From: Halalkalibacter okhensis
GTDB lineage: Bacteria; Bacillota; Bacilli; Bacillales; Bacillaceae_D
Direction: 5' to 3'
DNA length: 64,000 nucleotides
Assembly: GCF_000787375.1 (NCBI RefSeq)
Contig: NZ_JRJU01000006.1
Span: forward strand, 1 to 64,000
Each line of letters starts with the position of its first letter. Position 1 is the stretch's first letter. Under the pieces are notes generated by a model, which saw only the letters and a program-made list of their open reading frames with translations, had not been told where the DNA came from and made no database searches. Shown here one piece after another: positions 27,622-36,454 of the stretch. The translations under genes and the position numbers were made by a program.

Positions 27622-28833
27622 GTGAAAGCAGTTGGTATTGTCGTTGAATATAATCCTTTTCATAATGGACATTTCTTTCAAGCTGAACAAGCTAGAAAAT
27701 TAACAGGCGCAGACGTAGTTATCGCTGTAATTAGTGGGACATTTTTACAACGTGGTGAACCTGCGATTGTTTCAAAATGGTACCGTGCTCAAATGGCACT
27801 AACATGTGGAGTTGATTTAGTGATTGAACTCCCCTATCTCTATTCTACCCAAAAAGCCGAATTATTTGCTAATGGAGCCATTTCATTATTAGCAAATATG
27901 AAGGTAGACTTTATTAATTTCGGTAGCGAGTCAGGAAACATTAATGACTTCAAACAATTACATACCTTTATGCAAAACCATCAAGCAGCATTTGATCAAC
28001 TTGTAAAATCAAAAATGAAGCTAGGTTTAAGCTACCCTAGAGCAACCGCTGAGGCGTTTAACCAATTAGAGCCAGATTCATCGATTCTTGCATTAACCGA
28101 ACCTAATAACATTCTTGGGTTTCATTACGTGAAATCCATCGCAGACCTAGGATACAACATAAAAGCAACTACGACCTTACGGAAGCAAGCCCAATACCAT
28201 GACAAAGATGTGACCGAAGAGAACATCGCAAGTGCGACGAGTATTCGCCAAGCCATTGCAAACGGTCAATTAAGTCAGATCAAACATGTCATGCCTAAAA
28301 CGTCGTACCAACTGATCCGCGACTATAAAAATGCTTATTCCCTTCTACATACATGGGAACACTATTATCATCTGTTGCAATATAAAATACTTTCCACTCC
28401 ATCTGAACAATTACGCCTCATCTATGAATGTGAAGAGGGACTTGAATATAGAATGATACAAGCCGGGAAACACTCCACCTCATTTGAAGAGTGGATGCAA
28501 CAAATGAAAACAAAACGTTACACTTGGACAAGATTGCAGCGCCTTGCTACACATGTGTTAACGAATACTACAAAAGCGGAAATGAAAAATGTTCTCTCAT
28601 CGAGCCCTACATACATTCGCTTGCTCGGAATGAATAAAAAAGGACAAGCCTATTTAAATTACACGAAAAAACAAAGAACACTCCCACTTATTACAAAGCC
28701 CGCAAAAGTAGAAGGGCCCATTGCGTCTATGGAAGAAAGAGTGACCAATGTTTATCTGTCCCCACTTGCACCAGAACAAAGGACGAAACAAATAAAAGAA
28801 GAAATAACCAGACCTCCCATTCTAATACAATAA
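27622..28833 (+). CDS. tmcAL: tRNA(Met) cytidine acetate ligase TmcAL (YlbM)
   Basis: This enzyme uses ATP and acetate to form N4-acetylcytidine at the wobble position of elongator tRNA-Met. The nucleotidylyltransferase domain begins VGIVVEYNPFHNGHFFQAEQ (HNGH = HxGH motif at about 15-18). The C-terminal part binds tRNA. The start is GTG at 27622, with AAAAGGAG upstream. The length is 403 aa. It is transcribed alone on the plus strand, divergent from ylbN-rpmF, and ends 2 nt before the 176-bp inverted-repeat element at 28836. Confidence 0.95.
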   Translation: MKAVGIVVEYNPFHNGHFFQAEQARKLTGADVVIAVISGTFLQRGEPAIVSKWYRAQMALTCGVDLVIELPYLYSTQKAELFANGAISLLANMKVDFINFGSESGNINDFKQLHTFMQNHQAAFDQLVKSKMKLGLSYPRATAEAFNQLEPDSSILALTEPNNILGFHYVKSIADLGYNIKATTTLRKQAQYHDKDVTEENIASATSIRQAIANGQLSQIKHVMPKTSYQLIRDYKNAYSLLHTWEHYYHLLQYKILSTPSEQLRLIYECEEGLEYRMIQAGKHSTSFEEWMQQMKTKRYTWTRLQRLATHVLTNTTKAEMKNVLSSSPTYIRLLGMNKKGQAYLNYTKKQRTLPLITKPAKVEGPIASMEERVTNVYLSPLAPEQRTKQIKEEITRPPILIQ

Positions 28834-28834
28834 A

Positions 28835-28882
28835 AGAGGCGATCTAAAAAGGTCCGTTTTTTGACCTTTTTAGATCGCCTCT
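28835..28882 (+). terminator. 20-bp perfect-stem terminator after tmcAL
   Basis: Arms 28835-28854 and 28863-28882 pair perfectly around an 8-nt U-rich loop directly after the tmcAL stop. The lower part of the stem is GC-rich; no long U-run follows, so termination may rely on the stem. It forms the left end of the element at 28836-29011. Confidence 0.75.
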
Positions 28883-29011
28883 AAGCAATGAGCTAAGCCG
28901 TCGCATTGTTTTAAGGCTGTTATGAGCGGGGTTCTCATAACAGCCGCGCGACGAGTGAGCCATTGCCTATCTTTAAAAAAGGTCCGTTTTTTGACCTTTT
29001 TAGATCGCCTC
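28836..29011. repeat. 176-bp MITE-like element with 19-bp terminal inverted repeats
   Basis: Ends 28836-28854 and 28993-29011 are perfect 19-bp inverted repeats. A 36-bp segment (28846-28881) recurs identically at 28976-29011, 130 bp away. Inside lie a 12-bp perfect hairpin (28915-28926 with 28934-28945) and an imperfect outer stem (about 28885-28903 with 28947-28967). There is no ORF. It fills the whole gap between convergent tmcAL and ylbL. No target-site duplication is evident. A motif like 28883-28899 recurs, in reverse, at 1-17 beside sigE. Confidence 0.75.
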
Positions 29012-29016
29012 ATGGA

Positions 29017-30057
29017 TTATGATTTTTCCGGAAGCGACTGTAAAAAGGCAATCGCTTCATCAAACGTATCAATGGCTATGATTTGCATATCCGTTCCAAT
29101 ATCTTCTGCAGCTTTTTTTGCCTCAATAAAATTTGAATCGCTTGCCCCGCCTTCATTTGGAGCAAAGAAATAATCTGCCCCTGCTTTATCAGCAGCAACT
29201 ACCTTTTGACCAGCCCCTCCGATCCTTCCTACGATTCCTTCCTCATTAATCGTCCCAGTGCCAGCAACTTGATAGCCTTTTGTAATATCTTCAGATACTA
29301 ATTGATTATAAATTTCTAGAGAAAACATCAAGCCTGCCGACGGTCCTCCAATCTGACTCGTATCAATTGTTACCTCTGGGTGAAACGTCACCTCTCGATC
29401 CGTAACGGGAGCAGAAACTCCGATGCCTACTCTTCCAGGAGGTGCATTCATCTCTTTTGGAAAAGCTGAAAAGCCAACTTCAATTATTTGCTCTTGCCCC
29501 TCACGAATTACGGTTAAATCAACCGTAATCGATTCATCCATTCCTTGTAGCTGGTCTATTAATTGTTCAGCTGTAAGAACCTCTTTTCCATTTACAGCAA
29601 TAATATGATCCCCTATTTTCAAGACATCGTAAGCTGGCATCCCTTCAATCAATGTGGTCACTAATACTCCCTTATGTTCATACTCAACTTCCATCCCCGC
29701 TGCTTCATAGGCAACAATTTTAGCAATTTCTTGAGAACCTGTCATTGCCATTAATTGACGGTGCTGATACTCATCGTCTGTTTCCCCTTCGAAACGAAGC
29801 TGTTCCTCTGGATAAATCATACGATAAGGGCTCAGGTGGGCCCATCCATAAAAGAATAAGTTTGCTTTCCCCATTTGAACCGTTGTTAACATAAAAGATC
29901 CTTCTTCTTCTGTAAATCCTCCATCTACAGATATAACTTCATCTAGTACTTTTGCTCCCCCTGGCTGTGAATAATAATAGGGCAGCTGATAGAATTGAAG
30001 AAATAATATTACAATGATGAGGAAAATCCACCTCTTTTTAATCATTGACCCTTTCAT
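29017..30057 (-). CDS. ylbL: PDZ-containing S16 (Lon-type) membrane protease YlbL
   Basis: This 346-aa extracytoplasmic serine protease has an N-terminal membrane anchor, a PDZ domain (about 110-200, with MPAYDVLKIGDHIIAVNGKE) and a Lon-like catalytic domain. The Ser of GGPSAGLMFSLE and the Lys of GQKVVAADKAG form the expected dyad. B. subtilis YlbL acts with CtpA to degrade the DNA-damage checkpoint protein YneA, releasing division. The start is ATG at 30057 with GGAG 7 nt upstream, overlapping ylbK by 20 nt. Other in-frame ATGs lie nearby. Confidence 0.92.
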   Translation of the reverse strand: MKGSMIKKRWIFLIIVILFLQFYQLPYYYSQPGGAKVLDEVISVDGGFTEEEGSFMLTTVQMGKANLFFYGWAHLSPYRMIYPEEQLRFEGETDDEYQHRQLMAMTGSQEIAKIVAYEAAGMEVEYEHKGVLVTTLIEGMPAYDVLKIGDHIIAVNGKEVLTAEQLIDQLQGMDESITVDLTVIREGQEQIIEVGFSAFPKEMNAPPGRVGIGVSAPVTDREVTFHPEVTIDTSQIGGPSAGLMFSLEIYNQLVSEDITKGYQVAGTGTINEEGIVGRIGGAGQKVVAADKAGADYFFAPNEGGASDSNFIEAKKAAEDIGTDMQIIAIDTFDEAIAFLQSLPEKS

Positions 30058-30847
30058 CCTTGTTCTCCTTCCAATGTTCAATGCACCTTCTTATTTCAGC
30101 TAATTTGTCTCTTGTTGCTTCTTCCCCTCGCTCGATTAATGCTTCTACTTCAGAAAAATCAAGAGAGCTAGAATGCTTAACAATTGGCCGGATCATGACC
30201 GAACTATCAAATTCCTGCACACGAACCATTTCACGAGCCATAATATCCATACTTTGCATAATTACATCGTAAACAGTATGTAGTTCAGGTTCTGTCCGGA
30301 AATATGAAACGTCAACTGCTATTGTAACATCCGCACCCATTTCTTTCACTACTGAGACCGGAACACGATCAATAACACCTCCATCGACTAATAAACGGCC
30401 ATCAATTTTTTCTGGTACAAATATACCCGGTATGGAAATACTTGCCCTTACAGCCGCTGCGACATCTCCCTGTTTCAACACAACTCGTTCCCCATTCTTT
30501 ATATCGGTGGCAACAACAGCTACTGGAGGATCCAACTCTTCTAATTTTTTATTTTTTGCTAACATACGAATGACCTCTTTTGCTTTTAACCCAGCTACAA
30601 ATCCCAATTTAGGTACAACAAAATCAATGAAGTATTTCCTTCGAAATAACATCGCAAATTGTTTAAGATTATCAGGGGACTGTCCGACTCCATACAAACT
30701 TCCAACAAGTGCTCCCATGCTGCTACCAGCAATAAAGTCAATTGGTATTTTTTCTTCTTCTAATACTTTAAGTATGCCTATATGGGCAAAACCCCGGGCC
30801 CCGCCCGAACCAAGAGCAAGACCGATTTTTGGTCGCTGTTCCCCCAT
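30038..30847 (-). CDS. ylbK: Patatin-like phospholipase YlbK
   Basis: This 269-aa member of the NTE/RssA patatin family has the oxyanion loop G-S-G-G-A-R-G (13-19), the nucleophile elbow G-S-S-M-G with Ser43, and the Asp of the D-G-G motif (about 155-157), so the catalytic dyad is complete. It is predicted to be a cytosolic or peripheral membrane lipid hydrolase; the substrate is unknown. The ATG at 30847 has GGAGAGG upstream. It is co-transcribed with ylbL. Confidence 0.92.
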   Translation of the reverse strand: MGEQRPKIGLALGSGGARGFAHIGILKVLEEEKIPIDFIAGSSMGALVGSLYGVGQSPDNLKQFAMLFRRKYFIDFVVPKLGFVAGLKAKEVIRMLAKNKKLEELDPPVAVVATDIKNGERVVLKQGDVAAAVRASISIPGIFVPEKIDGRLLVDGGVIDRVPVSVVKEMGADVTIAVDVSYFRTEPELHTVYDVIMQSMDIMAREMVRVQEFDSSVMIRPIVKHSSSLDFSEVEALIERGEEATRDKLAEIRRCIEHWKENKDERVND

Positions 30848-30972
30848 TCTATCCTCTCCTTACTTTTTACCTGACTCAATGTAAATCATATGGTCTATTA
30901 CGAGCTTGTATACGTATAGTTATATTATGGACATGTTCGTTTGGATGTTACATAAAAGGAGGCAGCTATACA

Positions 30973-32199
30973 ATGCAATTATCCATGATAAAAACACTCA
31001 CTCTCGCTCTAATGAGTATTTTATTAGCAGCCTCGCTAATGATATTTCCACAAGAAGCTCTCGAAGGATCGATTCGAGGTCTAGAAATTTGGTGGGACGT
31101 TGTCTTCCCTTCGCTTTTGCCATTCTTTATAGTATCTGAACTATTAATTGGCTTTGGAGTCGTGACATTCATCGGGGTATTGTTAGAACCATTAATGCGC
31201 CCATTATTTCGAGTTCCAGGAGTTGGTGGATTTGTATGGGCGATGGGACTGGCATCTGGCAACCCAGCAGGTGCGAAAATCACCGCAAGACTTCGCCAAG
31301 AAAAGAAACTGTCCAGGATAGAGGCAGAACGTTTAGTATGTTTCACAAGCTCGGCAAATCCACTCTTTATTTTTGGTGCCATCGCCGTCGGTTTTTTTCA
31401 CAATGCTGCTCTGGGTATTGTATTAGCCCTGGCTCACTACTTAGGAAACATTTTTGTTGGATTAATCATGCGCTTTCACGGTCGGGAAGAAGAGGCGGCT
31501 AGTCCTCCTCAAAAACCGAAAGTAAGCGGGGTCTTAGCAGCATTTCACCTGCTCCATGAGGAACGGATCAAGGATGGTCGTCCAATTGGAAAGTTACTTG
31601 GAGATGCTGTCCAGTCATCAGTTAGAACGCTACTTATGATCGGTGGTTTTATTATTTTATTTTCAGTTCTAAATAAAATATTAAGCCTTGTTGGAGTTGT
31701 TGCCCTACTAGGTTCATTCTTTTCTGTCGTTCTTACATTTTTTCATTTACCTAGTGACTTGAATTCCTCCATTATATCTGGTCTTTTCGAAATGACCCTT
31801 GGAGCACAAATGGCAAGTGAAACGACATCTGTGAGCTTACTTGAGCAAGTCATTGTCTCAAGCTTCATCCTAGCATTCAGCGGCTTTTCCATCCAAGCAC
31901 AAGTAGCCAGTATACTTGCTGAAACAGATATTCGATTTAAACCATTTTTCATATCCAGATTGATTCATGGTTTCTTCGCGGCGTTCCTTGTCTTTTTATT
32001 CTGGCATCCATTTTATATTAATCAAAAAGCATCGGGCGACCAGTGGCAAGCCATCCCTGTTTTTTTACGGGAACAGTCTAGTTCATGGTTCCACGCCGCT
32101 TGGAATTTAATAACTCAATATGGACCATTATTTACTTTAATTATGCTCATACTTTTTATCCTAGTAACCGCTAGAAATGCATTGTCCAACGCAGAATGA
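30973..32199 (+). CDS. ylbJ: Sporulation integral membrane protein YlbJ
   Basis: This 408-aa polytopic membrane protein of the nucleoside-recognition (Gate) family has eight or more hydrophobic segments. Conserved parts are WWDVVFPSLLPFFIVSELL and MGLASGNPAGAKITARLRQE. B. subtilis ylbJ is a SigE-dependent gene needed for heat-resistant spores. The ATG at 30973 with AAGGAGG upstream gives exactly the known family length; the longer ORF start would run into ylbK's promoter region. It is divergent from ylbK-ylbL. Confidence 0.93.
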   Translation: MQLSMIKTLTLALMSILLAASLMIFPQEALEGSIRGLEIWWDVVFPSLLPFFIVSELLIGFGVVTFIGVLLEPLMRPLFRVPGVGGFVWAMGLASGNPAGAKITARLRQEKKLSRIEAERLVCFTSSANPLFIFGAIAVGFFHNAALGIVLALAHYLGNIFVGLIMRFHGREEEAASPPQKPKVSGVLAAFHLLHEERIKDGRPIGKLLGDAVQSSVRTLLMIGGFIILFSVLNKILSLVGVVALLGSFFSVVLTFFHLPSDLNSSIISGLFEMTLGAQMASETTSVSLLEQVIVSSFILAFSGFSIQAQVASILAETDIRFKPFFISRLIHGFFAAFLVFLFWHPFYINQKASGDQWQAIPVFLREQSSSWFHAAWNLITQYGPLFTLIMLILFILVTARNALSNAE

Positions 32200-32225
32200 T
32201 CAGGCCACACTCAAACAAAGTCAAA

Positions 32226-32265
32226 GGGGATGTCCCAAAAGATTTTTACCTTTTGGGACATCCCC
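32226..32265. terminator. Bidirectional 16-bp perfect-stem terminator between ylbJ and coaD
   Basis: Arms 32226-32241 and 32250-32265 pair perfectly around an 8-nt loop. The stem shares a CCAAAAG/CTTTTGG core with the hairpin at 36403-36449. Confidence 0.85.
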
Positions 32266-32302
32266 GCAACTAGTTCCAAAATTTTAAGACCGGTCCCTTT
32301 TT

Positions 32303-33348
<1,046 letters not shown>

Positions 33349-33504
33349 AATACCTCATCCTCTTCTACCTAGTTACCTTAATTATTTCAAAAGTATCATA
33401 CGGAGATCATTTAGACAAACATATCAGTGAAAATTTAAACAAAATATGTGAATTTTTTCTACTAGTACGTATGGAATAGAAAAACTCTGGTCATACTTCA
33501 ATTA

Positions 33505-33651
33505 GTAGCACTTATTGTGTTGCTACAACCGCGGAGAAGGCTTACGTTTCCCCATAAGTTCTTCCTCCGGTTTCTCCTCTCCCATAGCCTCATGGCATAC
33601 ATAAGTATGTGTATGGGCACCTCGCAAGGATTCCTTGCGAGGATTTTTTTC
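33505..33651 (+). ncRNA. Structured RNA candidate (ylbH-leader region) ending in a terminator
   Basis: This part of the 376-nt gap between divergent rsmD and the YlbA-like gene holds four consecutive hairpins. They are GTAGCA/TGCTAC (33505/33521), GGAGAA/TTCTCC with competing inner stems (33533/33572), CCCATA/TATGGG with inner CATAC/GTATG (33581/33612), and a 9-bp GC stem (33620-33628 with 33634-33642) followed by seven T. The T-run points to plus-strand transcription. A putative ylbH-leader RNA is known from this locus in bacilli; whether this is the same element, and on which strand, I cannot check. I see no convincing promoter. Confidence 0.6.
33620..33651 (+). terminator. Strong intrinsic terminator upstream of the YlbA-like gene
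   Basis: A 9-bp stem CCTCGCAAG/CTTGCGAGG with a 5-nt loop is followed by ATTTTTTT. No plus-strand gene precedes it, so it must end a leader or a small RNA. Confidence 0.9.
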
Positions 33652-33724
33652 GCTCGACATATTCCTTGAATCATGCTACATTTACGTTTTCAATCAATCA
33701 TGCAAAAGAAAGAGGTCATTGATC

Positions 33725-34114
33725 ATGATTCAACGATTTATTACCTTGGGGGAAGGCTACAATGATTTATATGAATTATTAGAACTAGGAAGGTCTAATC
33801 AATCTAGAGTACATATGCTATTACGTCTTGACACAGCATATGATAACCAAGAAAAAAGTTCGCTCGTACTCGTATTAACGCCTGCATCTCCTGGTAAGAT
33901 GATGCCCCTATATATATGTTTAGAAGGAATTCATAATCCTGACATTCGAGCAACTGAACGCTACCTTTTATTTGAGCAATTGTCTAAGGAATTAAACATG
34001 CCCATTTACAAATTAAAAGTGAAATCATCTCGTGAATTCGAGGAAAAAGATTTATATTTTCAATACCTTATTGGAGTTCTTCGAATGAATCGGTACATTC
34101 CCCCACTTACTTAA
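33725..34114 (+). CDS. YlbA-like conserved protein (DUF7147)
   Basis: This 129-aa protein starts MIQRFITLGEGYNDLYELLE and ends GVLRMNRYIPPLT. It resembles a small Bacillus family that I associate with B. subtilis YlbA (DUF7147), sometimes labelled methylthioribose kinase without evidence. There are no kinase motifs, membrane segments or metal sites, and the function is unknown. The ATG at 33725 has AGAGGT upstream; the longer ORF would start inside the upstream terminator. The strong terminator 75 nt before it suggests control by attenuation, or that a separate small RNA lies upstream. Confidence 0.7.
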   Translation: MIQRFITLGEGYNDLYELLELGRSNQSRVHMLLRLDTAYDNQEKSSLVLVLTPASPGKMMPLYICLEGIHNPDIRATERYLLFEQLSKELNMPIYKLKVKSSREFEEKDLYFQYLIGVLRMNRYIPPLT

Positions 34115-34131
34115 CTGACTTGAATGCTTAT

Positions 34132-34167
34132 AACCCGTGTGAAGGGGTCACTTCATTACGGGGTTTT
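34132..34167 (+). terminator. Terminator after the YlbA-like gene
   Basis: AACCCGT pairs with ACGGGGTT (one bulge) and GAAG with CTTC inside. TTTTC follows on the plus strand. Confidence 0.65.
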
Positions 34168-34170
34168 CTA

Positions 34171-35412
34171 TTAAGAATGTGATGGAGCATCTTTTTCTTC
34201 TCTTCTTACTTTCTCGTTATAAAAAACTTTATTGGCACTTGGCAACACTTTTATTTTTACAATCAGGACATTTATTAGCAGGACGAACGCACAAACGAAA
34301 AATAACCCCCGAATACCTACCGCAGACACAACCATCCCGCCTAATGTTGGTCCTAACATCGTTCCAAGGTACATTGCACTATTAGAAAACCCATAAGTCC
34401 TACTTTCCATCCCCATTGGTGCATGGAGACGAATAAGTGTATTAACAGCAGGTAATAATCCTCCTAAACATAAGCCAATTAAAAACCGTAAGCATATTAA
34501 TTGCCAAACATCTGTTACAAATGCTTGTGGAATTGAAAATAAGGCTACCCCTAGCATAGAGTAAATTAAAACATGCTGCGCCCCTTTTTTATCACTTAAC
34601 TTTCCTAATTGTGGTGAGGTGAGCATATTTGCAAACCCCATTACTGAAATGGCGACACCTGCATAGAAGGCAACGGTTGCAGGAGAAGTCAATTCTTCAA
34701 CAAATAAGGATAGTAACGGATTGACCCCCATGACAGCAAATTGTATTAAAAAAATGACGACATAAAGTGATAAAACCGGCTTCTTCTTTGTTATGAATTT
34801 AAATTCAGCCAAAGTGCTAGTTTTCTCTTTTGTCTTAACCGGTGTAAATGTCTCTTGAACAAAAAAGAGGACAACAAATGTTGCAAGGAGTATGCACAAA
34901 CCGGTCACAAAAAAAACGACACGATATCCAAAAGCTTGGGCTAAAACACCTCCAATAAGCGGACCGCAAATAGCCCCAGAAACGGATCCTGATTGCAAAA
35001 GGCCTAATGCATAGCCTACTCGTTCCTTTGGTGTATTCGTTGAGACAAGGCCAATTGATGCTGGTATAAATCCAGAAACTACACCATTTAATAATCTAAG
35101 TAGCAACAATGTAACTGGCCCCGTGGCAAAGCCTGTTAAACTGATAAACAACGCCATTCCAAACCCCGACCGTAATATCATCATTTTACGGCCATATTTA
35201 TCCCCCATTCTCCCCCAAAAAGGGGAAAACAAAAAAGCTGTTAAGAAATTTGCACCGAAAATAGCCCCTGCCCAGATACTCAATGTATCTGGATTCGAAA
35301 CACCTAACTCTTGCAAATAAAGAGGAAGAAAAGGAATGATCATTGTCATAGCACTAATTACAATAAATTGACTAATGACTAAAATCCATAAATTTCGTTT
35401 CCAACTTACCAT
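34171..35412 (-). CDS. MFS transporter (drug efflux type, 12 TM)
   Basis: This 413-aa major facilitator has twelve hydrophobic segments. The signature loop between TM2 and TM3 is GRMGDKYGRKMMILRSG (about 65-81). TM5 has the GPLIGGVLAQAFGYR motif typical of drug-proton antiporters (motif C-like GPxxGG), and the second half repeats GKLSDKKGAQHVL. It resembles multidrug exporters of the YfmO/NorA type; substrates are unknown. ATG at 35412 has AAGGAAG upstream. Its promoter has a palindrome in the spacer, suggesting repression. It is an insertion between ylbG and rsmD relative to B. subtilis. Confidence 0.88.
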   Translation of the reverse strand: MVSWKRNLWILVISQFIVISAMTMIIPFLPLYLQELGVSNPDTLSIWAGAIFGANFLTAFLFSPFWGRMGDKYGRKMMILRSGFGMALFISLTGFATGPVTLLLLRLLNGVVSGFIPASIGLVSTNTPKERVGYALGLLQSGSVSGAICGPLIGGVLAQAFGYRVVFFVTGLCILLATFVVLFFVQETFTPVKTKEKTSTLAEFKFITKKKPVLSLYVVIFLIQFAVMGVNPLLSLFVEELTSPATVAFYAGVAISVMGFANMLTSPQLGKLSDKKGAQHVLIYSMLGVALFSIPQAFVTDVWQLICLRFLIGLCLGGLLPAVNTLIRLHAPMGMESRTYGFSNSAMYLGTMLGPTLGGMVVSAVGIRGLFFVCAFVLLINVLIVKIKVLPSANKVFYNEKVRREEKDAPSHS

Positions 35413-35440
35413 ACAACCACTTCCTTTTGATCTTCCTTCC

Positions 35441-35470
35441 ATTATAAATTTCGGTATACGAAATAATCAA
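35441..35470 (-). promoter_or_regulatory. SigA promoter of the MFS gene with spacer palindrome
   Basis: Minus strand TTGATT, 18 bp, TATAAT. The spacer contains TTTCG-N5-CGAAA (35449-35463), a palindrome that fits an operator for a dimeric repressor. No regulator gene is adjacent. Confidence 0.75.
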
Positions 35471-35562
35471 CTTTCGTTATGTGTTATATGTGTTCCTATG
35501 TCCTTACTTTCCATCTAAAAGATCACTCTACCTCCCGTTTTTATCCAATTTTAGACAAAGAA

Positions 35563-35610
35563 AAAACGACTCCGTAATAGCCGCATTCAGCTTCCATACA
35601 GAATCGTTTT
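35563..35610 (-). terminator. Terminator after ylbG
   Basis: Arms 35563-35576 and 35597-35610 pair over 14 positions with two G-U pairs on the minus-strand RNA, followed by six U residues. Confidence 0.75.
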
Positions 35611-35888
35611 TATATTCCCATTTTATAGTCATATTCTTTTGCTTTATCTGGTTTTGCGTTTTGGAATTCCGTCTCGATAAAAGGACGCATCGAAGGCTTC
35701 ACATCACGTACAAAGGGAAATGCTTGTAATTTCTTAATTGTCTCATCCACCTTTTCTTGATCACAATAAAAAATAACATATTTCATTTTTTTTGAGACAT
35801 AATGGACATTACCAAACCGTCGCAGCTGTCTAGCAAACTTTAATGAAGTTAGCCATACTGCCACTCCTTGCCGCTTTGAACCTAGCAT
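35610..35888 (-). CDS. ylbG: UPF0298/DUF2129 protein YlbG
   Basis: This 92-aa cytosolic protein of the DUF2129 family has the conserved core LRRFGNVHYVSKKMKYVIFY (about 24-43). Its function is unknown. Position beside ylbF and ylbH is conserved, though here an unrelated gene lies on each side. The ATG at 35888 is preceded by AGGAGGAG. There is no membrane segment or metal motif. Confidence 0.92.
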   Translation of the reverse strand: MLGSKRQGVAVWLTSLKFARQLRRFGNVHYVSKKMKYVIFYCDQEKVDETIKKLQAFPFVRDVKPSMRPFIETEFQNAKPDKAKEYDYKMGI

Positions 35889-36024
35889 AAATTTGTTCTC
35901 CTCCTAAAGAGTACTCTTTGTTTAGTCTAGCATGTTCTTTCCTTTCCAGCAATAGATGTAGTTGTCATAATCGAACATTAAGATTATCTTATTACTAACT
36001 AGCTTTAATAAAAGGATGATGAAA

Positions 36025-36342
36025 ATGGATCTCGACATAATTTGGATTTCCTTTATTAAAAACTTAGAACAAGAAACATGCATTCGCTCCATTCAAAAAA
36101 AGAAGTTTGGCGGTCAGCCTTTTGTCTATCTTGAATTAACAAGTCCTATTAGTAAATCACAGTTAGAAAACCTCCTTACTCAATCATCTAAAAAAGCGAT
36201 GATTGGAAAAAGACTCACTTGCGACATCTCTTTCGTCCGAATGCAACATCAGACATTTGTCTATCATATTCGTTTTAAAGTACCACAAGAAAAGCTTTTC
36301 TGCTGTGGAAACAGCTGTACAAACTGTATCCGTCTAAAATAA
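36025..36342 (+). CDS. Small conserved-looking protein with C-terminal Cys cluster
   Basis: I do not recognise this 105-aa protein. It looks alpha/beta and cytosolic. The last 15 residues contain four cysteines (C-C-G-N-S-C-T-N-C), which could hold zinc or an iron-sulfur centre. The start is ATG at 36025, with AAAGGATG 7-8 nt upstream; an ATG three codons earlier is possible. Codon use looks like its neighbours. It is convergent with ylbF, whose product also ends in a Cys-rich tail; the two share a bidirectional terminator at 36403. B. subtilis has no gene here. Confidence 0.7.
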   Translation: MDLDIIWISFIKNLEQETCIRSIQKKKFGGQPFVYLELTSPISKSQLENLLTQSSKKAMIGKRLTCDISFVRMQHQTFVYHIRFKVPQEKLFCCGNSCTNCIRLK

Positions 36343-36402
36343 AAAGGAGCTACCCTTCTACCAATTGTTTTTGATTTTAGATAAACTCTCTACGTTCAGA
36401 AG

Positions 36403-36449
36403 AGGGGGTGTCTCAAAAGGTCTGATTTTGACCTTTTGAGACACCCCCT
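36403..36449. terminator. 20-bp perfect-stem bidirectional terminator before ylbF
   Basis: Arms 36403-36422 and 36430-36449 pair perfectly around a 7-nt loop between convergent genes. The AAAAGGTC/GACCTTTT core is shared with the element at 28836 and partly with 32226. Confidence 0.88.
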
Positions 36450-36454
36450 ATGTT

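Noticed and set aside
28915-28945. Possible integron attC-like hairpin
   Set aside because: The 12-bp stem is perfect, whereas attC sites have extrahelical bases and R/L boxes. No integrase or cassette is present.
28922-29173. Plus-strand frame across the inverted-repeat element into ylbL
   Set aside because: It overlaps ylbL antisense, starts inside a hairpin and has no ribosome site, so the element is treated as non-coding.
33725-34114. Methylthioribose kinase label for the YlbA-like protein
   Set aside because: At 129 aa it lacks any kinase fold motif. The label seems to be a propagated annotation.
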